DNA from: Diadema setosum
Lineage: Eukaryota > Echinodermata > Echinoidea > Diadematoida > Diadematidae
NCBI RefSeq assembly: GCF_964275005.1
Contig: NC_092706.1
Coordinates: 10,931,239 to 10,995,238, forward strand
DNA length: 64,000 bases
Reading direction: 5' to 3'
Below are positions 34,386 to 45,980 of this stretch, in pieces; within the stretch, counting starts at the first letter, position 1, and each line of letters begins with the position of its first letter. Both the position numbers and the translations under genes were made by a program. The notes below the pieces were generated by a model, which did not search any database, was not told where the DNA came from, and saw only the letters and a list, made by a program, of their open reading frames with translations.

Positions 34386-35847
34386 TAGAAGCAAGGAGGT
34401 ACTAGGCGAGCGGCACCTCCTTGGTATAAGATATGAAGCCTTCATGAACAACTACTACAGAATGGACCAGTTTACTAGGGTGTTCATATCAAGGGATACT
34501 TACCCCCTGAGCTAGGCCAAGTAATGGGCTGTCCAATATGTCAGCTGTAATAATGTATGCAACGCCATATGGATGTTACTTCCTTCAGGACCTACAAGAG
34601 TTTATCTCTGCGTACAATTCACATGATTTATTCCTCATACGAATCCTCTGTGTACAATTCACATGACTTATTCGATCCTCATACGAATAACCTATCAGCG
34701 CTTAACATCCAGTTGCACTCATTGATCGATGTTTTAGCAAGCTGCCTGGTTGTTGATGGTGAAGACTGATTGAAAATTGAAGAAGTGCGGGAACCAGTCG
34801 ATTTGAAGTACCGCGCATACCAAATACGAAAACCAGTAAAGCGCATTATTTTTCACACGACTTGAATCAATTGCGCGTTGGCGCCGATAAAAGGAGACCA
34901 TAATATCACACGAACAGCGAGGTGGGAGAAAAACACTTATGGAGTTTCAAAGCTTCCTAGGTTTCCATGGAAACAGTGGTAGTTGTTAAACAACCACAAT
35001 TCTCTCATTGGCCCATACACGAATCTTCACTTAATTTCCGTAATTGATAAGATATCAAAAACGAAAACATTCTGAATTCGATTTCCATTTTGTCGTGATC
35101 AATAACTCACACCTACTGTGAGTTGTTGGGGAAAGAGTTTTGATCCCTGAATCATCAGCTCGAAACATCAACCAAACATTTGTGCACAAACCACAGAACC
35201 AAGAGAATAATCATAAAATGGTTACATCGCGAGTCCCCGTAGCTTAGTTCCAATTATGGTGACTACTAATACCACTTTATATTTGGTGAAAACTTGTAAA
35301 ACCTTGAAATTTTACAACTTGTTCTCGTTCGTGGAAGTTTTGCAATTCCGTTCGTCTCAATCCACTCAGTCTATCAGAGTAACATTGTGTGGAATTATAC
35401 TTCTTGATTCCGGCTCCAGTGCATACGGAGGTGCCATCTTGCCCATCGGGCTTAAACCGTATCGCAGCCCTGTCTTGTCGGCGTGGAGCGTTGGTGAGCA
35501 CACCGCTTTTCGTGAGTGGAACGCCGCGGTGCACGGTACACGAGACAATATCCCAGCAGCTTGTGTCTTATAAGTCTTGGAAAGATCCATGACCCTTGAT
35601 ATCACAAAAAAAAAAAAACCCAAAATAGTACAACTCGAAGTTCAAGGGTGTCTTGAGTTGTCGTAATATGATCGCTGCAGGCATACATCACAGTTATTTC
35701 AACACGTTATTTTTAACAGTTCAAGGAACATCGCGTGCCACAGAGTTTTGAAACAAGAATTCCTTTAGGGGATTCACCTCCAAGAAAAATTGACAATATT
35801 TTTGTTTATAACCCGCTTTGGAACCGGATGTATCGATAATTTCTTTT

Positions 35848-35898
<51 letters not shown>

Positions 35899-36351
35899 AC
35901 AATATCTGATTACAAAAATGTAAAATGTCTAAAATGTCTATAAATACCTTTTTGTGAAAAGGGAAAATATGTTTATATCACTGAAAGCCATTCGCATTAG
36001 AGTTTCAAAATTCATTTGCAGCGGATGATAGAACCTGATAAAGCACAGATCGTGAGGTAAAACATATGATAAACTAAACAGTTATATCATGTATATCATG
36101 TATAATCATGTATATAGTGCGAATTAATCGGTCAGCATAATCATTACTTTGAGGGACCTATTCTATTCGCGAAACCCGCTGTAGGCATCGTGAGTTTTTG
36201 TGAATTTGTATTTTTAGTTTTGTTCAGATTTTGAATATTTGGGGGTCATTTTTTTTTTTCTTTTCTTTTGGCAGCTCTAAGTGTGTATATGTATGTTTGT
36301 GTCGGGGAATGGTGGGAGGGGGGCTGCAGTCCATGATATGGTGTTCTTGGA
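34386..36351. other. No exon proven; GC/CpG-richer patch at 35330-35580
   Basis: CAAGGAGGT/ACCTCCTTG form a small hairpin at 34392-34423, and a (TA)n tract lies at 35856-35894. The patch at 35330-35580 has more CpG than the surrounding DNA, and frames stay open on both strands. It lies about 2 kb upstream of the first recognised GPCR exon, so it might hold a promoter or 5' exon, but no N-terminal transmembrane sequence or conserved domain can be read from it. Confidence 0.35.
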
Positions 36352-36407
36352 ATTGATTTGATTTGATTTGATTTGATTTGATTTATTTGATTTGATTTGA
36401 TTTATTT
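36352..36407 (-). repeat. Retroelement 3' tail, (ATTTG)n
   Basis: On the minus strand this reads GGAAATAAATCAAATCAAATC..., parallel to the 3' end of the minus-strand LINE at 39920 (CAGAAATAAAATCAATCAATC...). The adjacent 36408-36600 may be its 3' UTR. No coding remnant is recognised. Confidence 0.55.
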
Positions 36408-36949
36408 CCGCATTCAATCAGACATAAATTGAATACAAATTAAAAAAACACACAAAGACAAAGAATAGTATGTGCTTTTTTTTATGTGCAGTGAAATGAA
36501 TCGATAACAGTACACAATTAGATACACACAAGCAATTGCATTGAGCAGTATACATACACAGAAACATAAAATAAAATGTTACTTTTTTTCAGTAAATAAC
36601 AGAGATAATTGAATGCAGGTGACTGCCATCGTAAGCGATTAAGCTTGAAATGGATGGTGCCTCATAAAAGGACTTGGAGGAGAAGATGATTAATTGTAGT
36701 AGGGATTGTAGTAAGAATTATATGGTGTGACTTCTTTTTAGATAGGATAGATCAAGATTTGTTTCGCTTGGGAGGGGTTTGAGAGGACTTTTATGAGAGA
36801 TTTCATTCTTGAGTTGTATAATGTATTCTTGTACATAATATTCTCTTGTAAGTGAAATATGAGTTATGTTTACGCTTCCACAATCAAGTGGACCGTGGTC
36901 TCATGTGTCGAAATACTCAAGTGGAATGTACCGATAATGCAATTTATAA

Positions 36950-37155
36950 TAAGTATTGTTTCGATGGTATTGTTTAGTTAGTTTGACTTCGATTGATTTA
37001 CTATCAGTGTCGATGTTAAAGTGCGGGATTTAGGTAAATACTGCAATATTGCAGTCAATTTTACAAAATGATGTTGATATTGCTTTGTATCCAGAATGCG
37101 TTGTTTCTTTATGTATGATTTGCGAATGAAATCAATAAAGATCGAGGGAAAATGC
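36950..37155 (+). repeat. Dispersed repeat shared with 16325-16525
   Basis: Ordered matches to the partner copy include AGTATTGTTTCG, TTGACTTCGATT, CAGTGTCGATGTTAAAGT, ACAAAATGATGTTGAT and TTTATGTATGATTTGCGAATG. It ends in AATCAATAAAGATCGAGGG. Confidence 0.5.
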
Positions 37156-37491
37156 ATTAATAATGTGATCTCAAGTGCACTTTTTTACATTATAGATACG
37201 CTGAACGTATACTTCTAGTTTGTTTGTTTTTATAAATAGTACAAGACGGCATGTCATCGGTCATGTTACATGAAATCTTATTTGTTCTTCACTATTCACT
37301 TCCTTTCATGTATATTACGGAATTCCCCGTACTTCAGGATCGAGCACTAATAACAAAAACATTGATCTTCAAGCGGCGCAGAGTTTCCGCTCTATAAACA
37401 CATCAGTCATGACCACTGATGTTCTAATGTGACTGGTTGCTTTGTTTGATTGACGTATTCCTTTTGTTGTTGTTTTTTATTCCTTATACAG

Positions 37492-37705
37492 TCTTATCAT
37501 CTTCATGGTCGGCGCGGCTCTGGCCAACTCTGTGGCCATCTGCATCACTCTGCGCACGCCCAGTTTGAGAAGCCACGCCCACAACCTGCTCATCCTCAAC
37601 CTGAACGTTGCGGACCTCGGGATATCCCTCTTCACCATGCCTTTCTCGCTGGCCTCAGTCTTCGACAGGGGGTGCTTTCTCAGCTCTCAAGGTGCCGCGT
37701 GCAAA
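37492..37705 (+). CDS. Class A GPCR, exon with TM1 (part), TM2 and start of TM3
   Basis: The exon is bounded by the acceptor TTATACAG (37484-37491) and the donor AAA|GTTAGT after 37705. Its first base completes a split codon. The next 71 codons begin LIIFMVGAALANSV, with the TM1 Asn (N1.50), then LNVADLG with the TM2 Asp (D2.50) and MPF, and end GAACK with the Cys at the top of TM3 (C3.25). It joins the exon at 44039 in phase 0. The protein would be a plasma-membrane, seven-helix G-protein-coupled receptor. The upstream exon with the N-terminus and the beginning of TM1 was not found. The ligand cannot be predicted. Confidence 0.88.
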
Positions 37706-38803
37706 GTTAGTGGTATACGAAGAACACAAAAACTTTGGTCAGCCCCACCCCTAACCCCGCCCCCTCCCTCCTTGTCTTGCTGCCAAACTTTCGAAAATGC
37801 CCCTTCCCACAACGAAATCTCAGTTTGAATGATAAAGAAGTGCTATGATCAACAATCCAAGTAACGGACTATTACCATGATTAACGTCAAAGTTGTCACC
37901 CTAGTTTTGCCTTTATAACAAAGTTATTTATATACCTCGAAAGAAATGCAGCGAAGATTTAAAGTAAACAAAACTTTTGTAAGTTTAGATCTCTTCAACT
38001 AATTGTCCGATTTTGTCTTTTTTTTGTGTGTGTGTGTGTGTGTGTTTTTTTTCTCAAGCTTTCACCGAATGCAAATGGAATGTGTCATGGACTTTCATGC
38101 AAGCCGCTGCACGCATCACCTTTGTCAATGTAATTGGATAACATGATATGTTGGGGAAACTTTCGTTGCAATCATATCTGTATGTGACTGTGCATGATCA
38201 GAGACTGCTCGGTGTGAGCCATGGAGCTTGTACCAGCATAAAAGACCGCTGGCGTGAGAGACAAATATCAAAACCATGTATTGTGTGAAATACAAGAGGT
38301 GTTGTTATCCAGTGAAAGTGGTGAAATAGGATGATGCGTTACTCTTCTCACTATCATCTGACAACTAATGCGGTGCGCATTGTGTGAAACATTTTTTGTT
38401 GTTGCTATCATTTCCAAAAAAACACTTATGTGCTTTCTTGTTTTGTTTTGCTTTGTTTTTCTTCTAGTTTTGCCGTCTTTTATTTCGGTTCGTTTTGTTA
38501 TGCTTTGCCGAACCGCATCGACGAAAATACGACAAGATAAGTGATAGAGCAAAACATGGTATTATGAGAAATGTACACATCTATATGCCAAGATTCGTCA
38601 ACTCGGGACAAGAATAACAGAATGCAGAGAACCCATCGAAAGCACTTTGGAATCGTTTTGATGTCTCTGTCGCTTTTGTTCTCGAAATATCTTCAAAAAG
38701 GAAGCAAAGAAAATTGAATGCACTAAAGTACTCTGCTCTTTCACTATATAAGTGAACGTACGATTTATTACTCACACAGTCTACTTATTTAAAGTGTTAT
38801 CGA

Positions 38804-38971
38804 CAGTCAAACCTGTCTATAGCCGCCACCCAAGGGAGACGAAAAAATGGCCGATATAGACAGGTGGCCGTTATTGACAGGGTCATGAACATGGCTTTTC
38901 TCTCGGGGGTTTGGAGTTGTTTTTAGCGGTCGTATACGGCAGGTGGCCGCTAAGGCAGGCTGAGTTGACTG
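38804..38971. mobile_element. Intact MITE, CAGTCAA family, 168 bp
   Basis: The ends CAGTCAAACCTGTCTATAG and the inverted GCCTGCCTTAGC...CAACTCAGCC/TTGACTG are imperfect inverted repeats. The interior contains two GACAGGTGGCCG-type blocks. TA follows the right end, and GA precedes the left end where TA is expected. The split copy at 4627-5183 belongs to the same family. Confidence 0.8.
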
Positions 38972-39924
38972 TATTTGGAATCAATTCTTCGAGCAAAAAT
39001 TAAATAATCATTACACAGTAAAGAATGGAACCCTTTCGAGTTTACGTTGGCTTGGCAAATCAACGTAACCTCAAAGAAAACCGAATAGTTGAGGTGTCAT
39101 GGAAGTTGGACATATAACAGGATAAGAAAGGTGTGGGATTTTCAAAGTGTCACATTGTTTTCACGAAAGAGTGACGTCATGCTGTGACTACCATTTTGCT
39201 CAAAGGAAGTCACGTAGTCTAATGTATGCAAAGCGCCTCACAATTATTCACTTTTAAAACTATGCATGAAGTTGCCATAGAAATCTTGTTTGTTGATATT
39301 TCATAACCACAAACCCCGTAATTGCCAGATGGTCGATTTGCTCTCTGTATTTTATCAGAAACAGGAATATTCAGTGAATACAAAAAGGTACTTTTCGTAT
39401 AAATCAGCGGAAGACTTTTGAGGCGATAATAATTATGGTTACCACGTTTAGTTTGCATAATATAGTCGTCCCTATAGTATCGTTTTTCGAGAACAAAGCC
39501 TCTTACAATTTGTTCATTGCCAATCTAGATTAATGGTTTCTGGGGGTTTTTTTCACTCTGTTTCTCAAAGTCAGTTTGAACATGGAGTTACAATATATTT
39601 TTTATCTAATCCCGTTCAATGCGAGATTTGGAGAGCTCGGTACAACCTTGTAAAAAAAGAACCAGCTGGATTCCTCGTGTGTAATGGGTTAATTTTGATA
39701 TTGGTATCACCAGTGCAACCACTTACCTTGTCATGCCATCCTTGCTCTTGTAGTTGATGAGGACGATGAGGTACTATTTCTAGATATTTGCTACCACCTC
39801 TTGATGGATGGAAATGACTAAACCATAACAATACTTGCACGCATGCCATATCAAGTTTACTTTACCAATGCTATTCATACCCTCAGATTTTGCTGCTAAT
39901 TTGCGCCTTCTTTTGTTACTTTGA

Positions 39925-39959
<35 letters not shown>

Positions 39960-40548
39960 TTATTTCTGCCTTTTTCCAAATCACACACAACAAAATAATA
40001 CACATATTTAGAAATTAACGTTACACGACATTTAAGCAAGCATATACTGTCTTGCAAATCAATTCAAGGTACATATACACACACACTATGAACATGACAG
40101 TATTCGATGTATAAGACGTGTAGCATATCATTCACACAAAAAAAAAGTTCGGAGGCGAATCGTTAAATCAACACTTGTAGAGTATGTAAATAATAATTGA
40201 TTATTCATTCGGAGTATATCACGTCGTTTCATTAAACGAATTTTAGAAAAAAAAGAATATAACAGAGGGGATTTGAATAAATTGATTTTTAAAATTCAAT
40301 ATTTCTTGGTTATTATAATAACAGAAAAGCAGGAGACCGCGATCACTATACCAAGCAGCAGCTTGACATGGATCGAGACTTAAAATCGATTTACATATCT
40401 GTATAACGGACGTGTCTACAAAAATAGAATCAATAGTCAAATCCAAAATATTGTAATAATTTATGAAATCAAAAGTAAAGGGGGAATTCAAAATAGTTTT
40501 CGTTTATTTGTTATCAATAGGCATTTTTTACCATAATACTGTGCTGAG

Positions 40549-40588
40549 GTGTGTGCTGTGCTGTGCTGTGCTGTGCTGTGCTGTGCTG
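40549..40588. repeat. (GTGCT)n microsatellite
   Basis: About seven GTGCT pentamers within the LINE 3' UTR region. Confidence 0.9.
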
Positions 40589-40811
40589 AGCTGCGCATGC
40601 GATGAAATACAATTTTGTTAATTTAATGTTTGGGTATATATACCTGATTAAATTGATTCTGGTTTATATTCTTTGTGTCACATGTATGTCTTCTACATAC
40701 TTCTGTATACAATATCAACAATTTTGATGCGCATTTAAGTACTAAAACTAATACTATATCAATATAAACTGTTTGTGAGTGAACGTAAAAAAACCCAAAA
40801 CTTCTTATCAC

Positions 40812-43040
40812 TCATACATCATTATATTTCGATAAAAGATATTTTATCATAAGTGCCTTAAAAGAATGTAATTTGGTGGTTGTCTTAATTTGCTCGGGGA
40901 GATTATTCCAAACGTCAGGTCCATGATGTCTAATTGACTTGTGAGCTATCATTAACTTGGGATTGTGGAGGTGATAATCTTTAGAATGTCGAGTTGGGTA
41001 AGCGTGGACGGTGGAGTTCACAGTGAATAGGTCGTGGAACGAGGATGGGAGGGTGTTGGATTTGTATTTGTACATGAATATTGCGCTTTGTAATGCATGA
41101 ATATCATGGATTTTCAAAGTTTTCAATTTAAAAAATAATGGTTAAGAATTTGCAAGATAATGTGAGTTGGTACAAATGCGGAGTGCTCTTTTTTGGAGAA
41201 GATGAACTGACTGAATTTTTGTCTTGTTAGAATTTGCCCATACCATATTGCAGTATGTGATGTATGGTAAAATCAGTGCATCATATAAAATAAAAAGAGA
41301 CTTTTCTATCAAAAAATCTTTCAGTTTGAACAATATACCTATGTTTCTTGATACAATATTACTTATATTATTTACAGGTTCATTCCAGGTAAGATTAGCG
41401 TCAATAATTACTCCAAGAAATTTAGTAGACTTTTTTTCCACAAGGGGTAACCCATCAATATATAAATTACATTCAATATCAGAAGAATGAACGTTTTTGA
41501 AATGTATAAAATTAGTTTTATCAATATTTAAAGATAATTTATTGCATTTGAACCAGGAAGAAACTTTACCTAATTCAAAATTAAGTGTGTGGATAAGTAT
41601 CTGTGGATCTTTATGTGAATAAAATATATTTGTATCATCTGCAAACAAAATGTAAGTTAATATTGGTTTAAACATTAACTATATCATTAACATAAATAAG
41701 AAATAACAGAGGGCCTAAGATAGACCCTTGTGGTACTCCACAATTGATTTTTAACCTCCTGGAGGAACATGAATCAAATTCAATATATTGCTCACGGTTA
41801 GATAAATAATCGGTGAACCATAGAAGAGGTATTCCTCGAACTCCAAAATGTTTTAATTTGCGGATAAGAATTTTGTGATCAATAGTATCACATGCCTTAC
41901 TCAGGTCCATAAAAACTCCAACAATATGTTCCTTATTAATAAAAGCTTCAATTATCTTATCACAAAGTTGAGTAATAGCGTAATCTGTGGAATGGTTTTT
42001 CCTAAATCCGAATTGATTCGGAATAAGAATTTCATTTTTATTTAAAAAAGTAAATAGTCTTTTATAAACAATTTTCTCTATAATTTTTGATCTGCTTGGG
42101 AGAAGGGATATTGGGCGGTAGTTTTGTGTGTGATCGTCTTTTTTATGGATGGGAATCACTTTTGCGATTTTCAGTGAGTTTGGGCAGCGGCCAGAACTGA
42201 GAGATATATTGAATATGTGTACTAGTGGGGTGCGATAAAATGAATAATCTGTTTAAGGAGATAAACACTTAAACCATCACAACCCGAAGACTTACTAAAT
42301 TTAAGGTCTTTAACAATGTTAACTATTTCATGGTATGAAGTTGGTGAGAAAAAAAAGAGAAATATCAAATGATTCAGAAAAATACTGTATAAAATCAATA
42401 TCGGTTTCATTTATGGAAGATGCTAAATTTGATCCTATATTGATAAAATACTCATTAAAAGAATTAGCAATATCACTTGGGTCCGTAATTTCATATCCAT
42501 TTTCAATAATTTTAGAACAAATAACTTTTTTATTTCCCAAAAGATCCTTAAGTATCTTCCAAATTGAGTTTGTATTGGATCCTTTAGATTCAATATTTTT
42601 TGAATAATAAAATTTACGTGACAATCGTATAATATTTGTTAATATATTTCTGTACTTTTTATATCTATTAAAATCAGCATCTAATCGCGTGTGTAACGCT
42701 TTCTTATATAAATCATTGCGTGTTTTTATCGATAACAAAATACCCTTAGTAATCCATGGTCTGCGAGGCTTTCTCTTATTTTTTCTCTTTTGTACAAGGG
42801 GTATATTCCTGTTATACAAAAAAAAAGAAACTTATTTATAGATAATTCATATGAGCTGTTAACATCGGATTCACCGAAAACATCATCCCAAAGCTCAACT
42901 GCCAAATCAGCAATTAGTCTATCAATATTTTGTTGTGTTTCTCTTCTAATATATTCACGTTTATACTTATTCCTGATACTATCCTGTATCCTTTTATGTT
43001 CATCGTCGTAATAGTTAACACGTGCGTCATCAATTGTCCC
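40812..43040 (-). pseudogene. ORF2 reverse-transcriptase pseudogene
   Basis: Pieces appear in the right order across two frames. The linker (DARVNYYDDEHKR..., then RKPRRPWITKGI) is followed by SKSSGCDGLS, KVIPIHKKDDHTQNYRPISLLP, FGFRKNHST and VFMDLSKACDTIDH. Next come GVPQGSILGPLLFLIYVNDI, then the catalytic FADDTN, SLNIDKTNFIHF and KFLGVIID. The C-terminal YPTRHSKDYHL and GPDVWNNLPEQI blocks finish the protein. At least three frameshifts (near 42350-42400, between 42222 and 42160, and near 41670) and a stop near 41140 make it inactive. The usual DLSKAFDT has Cys for Phe. The pattern fits the CR1/Jockey superfamily. Confidence 0.92.
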
Positions 43041-43049
43041 ATCGCCATC

Positions 43050-43092
43050 ATAAAAACAGTGAAAATAAAGTTTGTACTGAATTGAATTGAAT
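43050..43092 (+). repeat. Minimal LINE 3' end, plus strand
   Basis: AACAGTGAAAATAAAGTTTG followed by TACTGAATTGAATTGAAT matches the end of LINE copy B at 18148-18197. It abuts the truncated 5' end of the minus-strand LINE and is too short to retain any other part. Confidence 0.6.
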
Positions 43093-43239
43093 CAAAACAC
43101 CACCACTATTCTCATTACATCTGCACCATCAAATTTAAATTGACAATATTGTATACCTGTATGTATAGTATGTGTACGTATATAGGCCTATTGTTTGTTG
43201 GTTTATTGTCTTATTATTTTTTGTGATACTGTTGTAACG

Positions 43240-43350
43240 TGACACAATATGTACTCTGTTCTATGTATAGCGCCTTGAGTATCTTTTTTAGGTAGAAATG
43301 TGCGCTTTATAAGAGTCTCACTATTATTATTATTATTATTATTATTATCA
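43240..43350 (+). repeat. Retroelement 3' end with GCGCC...GCGC hairpin and (ATT)n tail
   Basis: TAGCGCCTTGAGTATC ... ATGTGCGCTTTATAAGAG followed by (ATT)n is a widespread animal retroelement terminus type, in which a GCGC-anchored hairpin precedes an ATT tail. Its upstream limit is unclear. Confidence 0.5.
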
Positions 43351-44038
43351 CCGTCCGCTACCATGATCGTAGCCGTTTCACCGGCTCCATTTGCGCTGGT
43401 CATGCTGGTAGTGAGGTGGGGGGGGGGGGGGAATGGTTGCTCCGTTAGTGACAAGTGTCCTAGTTGGTGTGAGACAAGAAGAGGACATCCTTTTGCCTCT
43501 TTATTGTCATTTGAGCTAACCGAAACGTATTATGTCGCAATATAATTTGATTGACTTTACGAGACTATACTGCTGGTCATACATTTTGATATAGTGTATT
43601 CTTTGTTGAGTGTATGCCTGAGTACATCCTCACTAGCACGTGCACGCAATTAGCACCACATGCACTTTGCTACACTCTAGTATCACTCTCTATGCCACTG
43701 CATATCGAATGAGACTGGTCATTTCTTCAAGCATTGTTTATCATCATGGTGGCCATCTGCATTTTGTAGCTGTTATGTATACCGATATCTACATAATTAT
43801 TTTACCTCGTAATGCAAGATCATGTAAAAATCTATTCATATACCTTTGTTATGAGCTGTTGTTTGTCATTTCTTTACTTTGCTGCCGTTATTGAACTTTA
43901 ATTCAATATTTTGTTGTAAAACATCGATTAGGCCAAACATTAGCAAACAGAAAGTGCAGAAATGGCCTCTTGAAATAAGGAATTAAAATCAACAAACCTA
44001 ACCCAAAAAACGACATCTGTTTCTTTTTCTTTGTACAG

Positions 44039-44678
44039 GCAAACGGTTTTCTCACCCTCCTCTTTACAATCGTCGTACCAATGTCCATCCTCGCGATTTG
44101 CGTCGAGCGGTTCCTGGCTGTCGTTCTGTCCCAGCGGTTCCCGCCCTCGAAGCGACGGGTGTTCGTCTTCATCGCCTTCTCCTGGTCATCGTCGCTGCTG
44201 TTGGGGCTGATGCCGTTGACGGGGGCGACGTCGATGTATCACTATCACGCCAGCACCTTTCACTGTTCACCTTCCTGGGACGATCCGCTCTTCAGAGTCT
44301 TTGGGATGTTCACCCTGGTCGTGCTGACACCGGGCCTAATATTGTTTTACATCGCCATCGTCTTCTACCTAAGGAAAGTCGGCTTGCGTCTCAAGCGGAC
44401 GAGGCGGGCGGCCGTGAACGGAGATGATCGTCCGACTGGATTGTCGAACTCGGCGATACAGCGGCAGTCCAACGTCCCTGCCGAGGCCGCCGAGAGCGAC
44501 GCGAACGATCCGTCGAGCATCAGCAGGGAGCACACGACGGGAGCGTACTCCATGGCGTCGAAGAAGGCGAATGACGACGAAAGTACGACTAAGAGGAAAA
44601 AGAGGAAAGTATCTCGACAACACAGCTTCAGCGCCCAAATAAAACAGTGGAAAGTTGAGACAAGGGTTGCAGCTGTCG
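44039..44678 (+). CDS. Class A GPCR, exon with TM3-TM5 and ICL3
   Basis: The acceptor TTTGTACAG ends at 44038, and the donor G|GTTAGT follows 44678. There are 213 full codons plus one base. It starts ANGFLTLLF directly after the TM3 Cys of the previous exon. It contains ERFLAV (E/DRY-type motif, here ERF), a TM4 Trp in AFSWSS with a later Pro, an ECL2 Cys in FHCSP, and TM5 VVLTPGLILFYIAIVF. A ~100-residue basic third intracellular loop follows, with KRKKRK and RQHSFS, probably a phosphorylation-prone signalling surface. The last full codon encodes the Val before GAVLVMALIF of TM6. The long ICL3 resembles that of amine-type or orphan class A receptors, but no ligand family can be assigned. Confidence 0.92.
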
Positions 44679-45072
44679 GTTAGTGTAAAAGATATTCATT
44701 TTGATCGTTTTTTTCTGTTGATTTTGATCTCAATTTATTTCCACTTTGTGTTACCAAGAATAGATAACAAACATAATTGAGTTACAATGAATATGCCACA
44801 ACATTATGTCGTTTTGACGTTAAAAAAAAATCAAACACATATTTTGATACCATATCCATTTGTAACAAAATGATGAATAAATAGTAGACATAAGAACCAA
44901 AGTGGGATAGCCTAAATCAAAAGCACAGCTTGTATTATTTAGGCTCCCGAAAAGTAAATCACATCATAATTTTCACTTCCATTCTTTCTCAATATCCTAC
45001 TGTACAGATGTTTGCAGATAAATCAAAAGATGGAAGGGTAGGGGAGTTAGGGTGATACCCCGTTTCGAGGGG

Positions 45073-45319
45073 GTCATAGACCGACACCCACGAGTCATAC
45101 AGCCCACGAGTTCGACATTGAAAACAGGTCCATGAGTCATACAGTTCACGAGTCATACAGCCCATGAGTTCGACACTAGGTAAAAAACAGCCCACGAGTT
45201 CGACAGATACAACACGGCGCGTAATGTGTCGGTCTCGTGGGCCTTGTTGGCTTTTAGTGTCGAACTCATGGGCTGTATGACTCGTGAGCTGTATGACTCG
45301 TGGGTGTCGGTCTCGTGAC
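45073..45319. repeat. Modular hairpin repeat, copy 2
   Basis: A 247-bp inverted repeat made of the same modules as 21431-21681: ACCGACACCCACGAGTCATA, CAGCCCACGAGTTCGACA and their inverted forms. The loop region carries GATACAACACGG in both copies. It lies in GPCR intron 2 and runs into a SINE B fragment. Confidence 0.85.
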
Positions 45320-45331
45320 GTTCACCCGTTT

Positions 45332-45445
45332 CGAGCCAGGCGTACAAATGGGTACCTGGCAACGCTGGGGTAATAATAATGGCAGGGCCCTCTGGTAGAG
45401 CAGTGGCAACACTGAAGAGGCTACCCTGGATAGATAAGACCTAAT
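45332..45445 (+). mobile_element. SINE B, 3' half
   Basis: GGGTACCTGGCAACGCTGGG, TAATAATAATGGCAGGG and CCTCTGGTAGAGCAGTGGC match the full copy at 29654-29903 almost base for base. The tRNA-like head is missing and its place is taken by the modular hairpin. Confidence 0.82.
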
Positions 45446-45504
45446 CATTATTGTTATCGTTATTTTACTATTATTATTACTATTATTATTATTATTATTA
45501 TTAT

Positions 45505-45551
<47 letters not shown>

Positions 45552-45571
45552 TAAGTATTATCATCATCGTC

Positions 45572-45605
<34 letters not shown>
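45446..45605. repeat. (ATT)n-(AGT)n-(GAT)n compound microsatellite
   Basis: Successive ATT, AGT and ATG/GAT trinucleotide runs follow the SINE B tail. Confidence 0.93.
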
Positions 45606-45607
<2 letters not shown>

Positions 45608-45735
45608 ATTACCAGTCTTATTTCAATTCTAGGATTAACGAACCTTCGGTATAACATGCCTCATGTGAGTTTTCGCACCATGATTTGTTTTTGATTTGCT
45701 ATGTTTTCCCCCACTCCTCCCTTCTTACCTTCCAG

Positions 45736-45980
45736 GAGCTGTTCTTGTCATGGCGCTCATATTTTGCTGGATGCCGTACATGCTAGTCCATCTCGGTTTC
45801 ATCGCAGTAGGGGAGGGCCACTGGTTCGGCGTCACAACGATGTGGCTCGCCTTCGCCAACTCCCTCTTGGATCCCATGATCTACACCTTCATGGATCGGC
45901 GCGCGAGGGCGCAATTGAAAAAATACGTGCGGCGCGGTCGGAACTCTTTTCGCGCCAAGACGACGTGGCGTCCGAGCTGA
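45736..45980 (+). CDS. Class A GPCR, final exon with TM6, TM7 and C-tail
   Basis: The acceptor TTACCTTCCAG ends at 45735. Two bases complete the Gly codon started in the previous exon. It then reads AVLVMALIFCWMPYMLVHLG (TM6 with the CWxP motif) and WLAFANSLLDPMIYTF (TM7 with DPxxY in place of NPxxY). A basic helix 8, RRARAQLKKY, and a short tail end at TGA 45978-45980. The residue at the position of the opsin retinal lysine is Phe, so this is not an opsin. With the other exons, 365 residues are visible. A polyadenylation-like AATAAA is present near 46273. Confidence 0.92.

Larger units (their letters stand above)
39920..43040 (-). mobile_element. Degenerate non-LTR retrotransposon (CR1/Jockey group)
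   Basis: It runs on the minus strand from a 5'-truncated point near 43040 to a 3' (ATCA)n-type tail at 39920-39960. Coding remnants occupy 43040-40812. The ~850 bases between are 3' UTR. It lies antisense in GPCR intron 1. The endonuclease domain is absent, as expected for 5' truncation. Confidence 0.9.
37706..44038 (+). other. GPCR intron 1 (6.3 kb), repeat-filled
   Basis: The intron has a GTTAGT donor and a TTTCTTTGTACAG acceptor. It contains a 168-bp MITE, an antisense non-LTR retrotransposon (39920-43040), a (GTGCT)n tract at 40549-40588, two retroelement tails (43050-43092 and 43240-43350) and a G run near 43419-43431. The remaining sequence, including 43360-44000, shows nothing recognisable. 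Confidence 0.85.
44679..45735 (+). other. GPCR intron 2 (1.06 kb)
   Basis: It has a GTTAGT donor and a polypyrimidine CTTACCTTCCAG acceptor. It contains a modular hairpin, a SINE B 3' half and long trinucleotide arrays. The remainder is AT-rich with no feature. Confidence 0.85.

Noticed and set aside
37450..37710. The alternative frame across GPCR exon 1.
   Set aside because: It crosses the splice acceptor and has no transmembrane pattern. The other frame carries TM1 and TM2 signatures.
43740..43775. ATGGTGGCCATCTGCATTTT resembles a piece of GPCR TM1 coding sequence.
   Set aside because: The match is short, followed by a stop, and lacks splice signals. It is probably coincidence.
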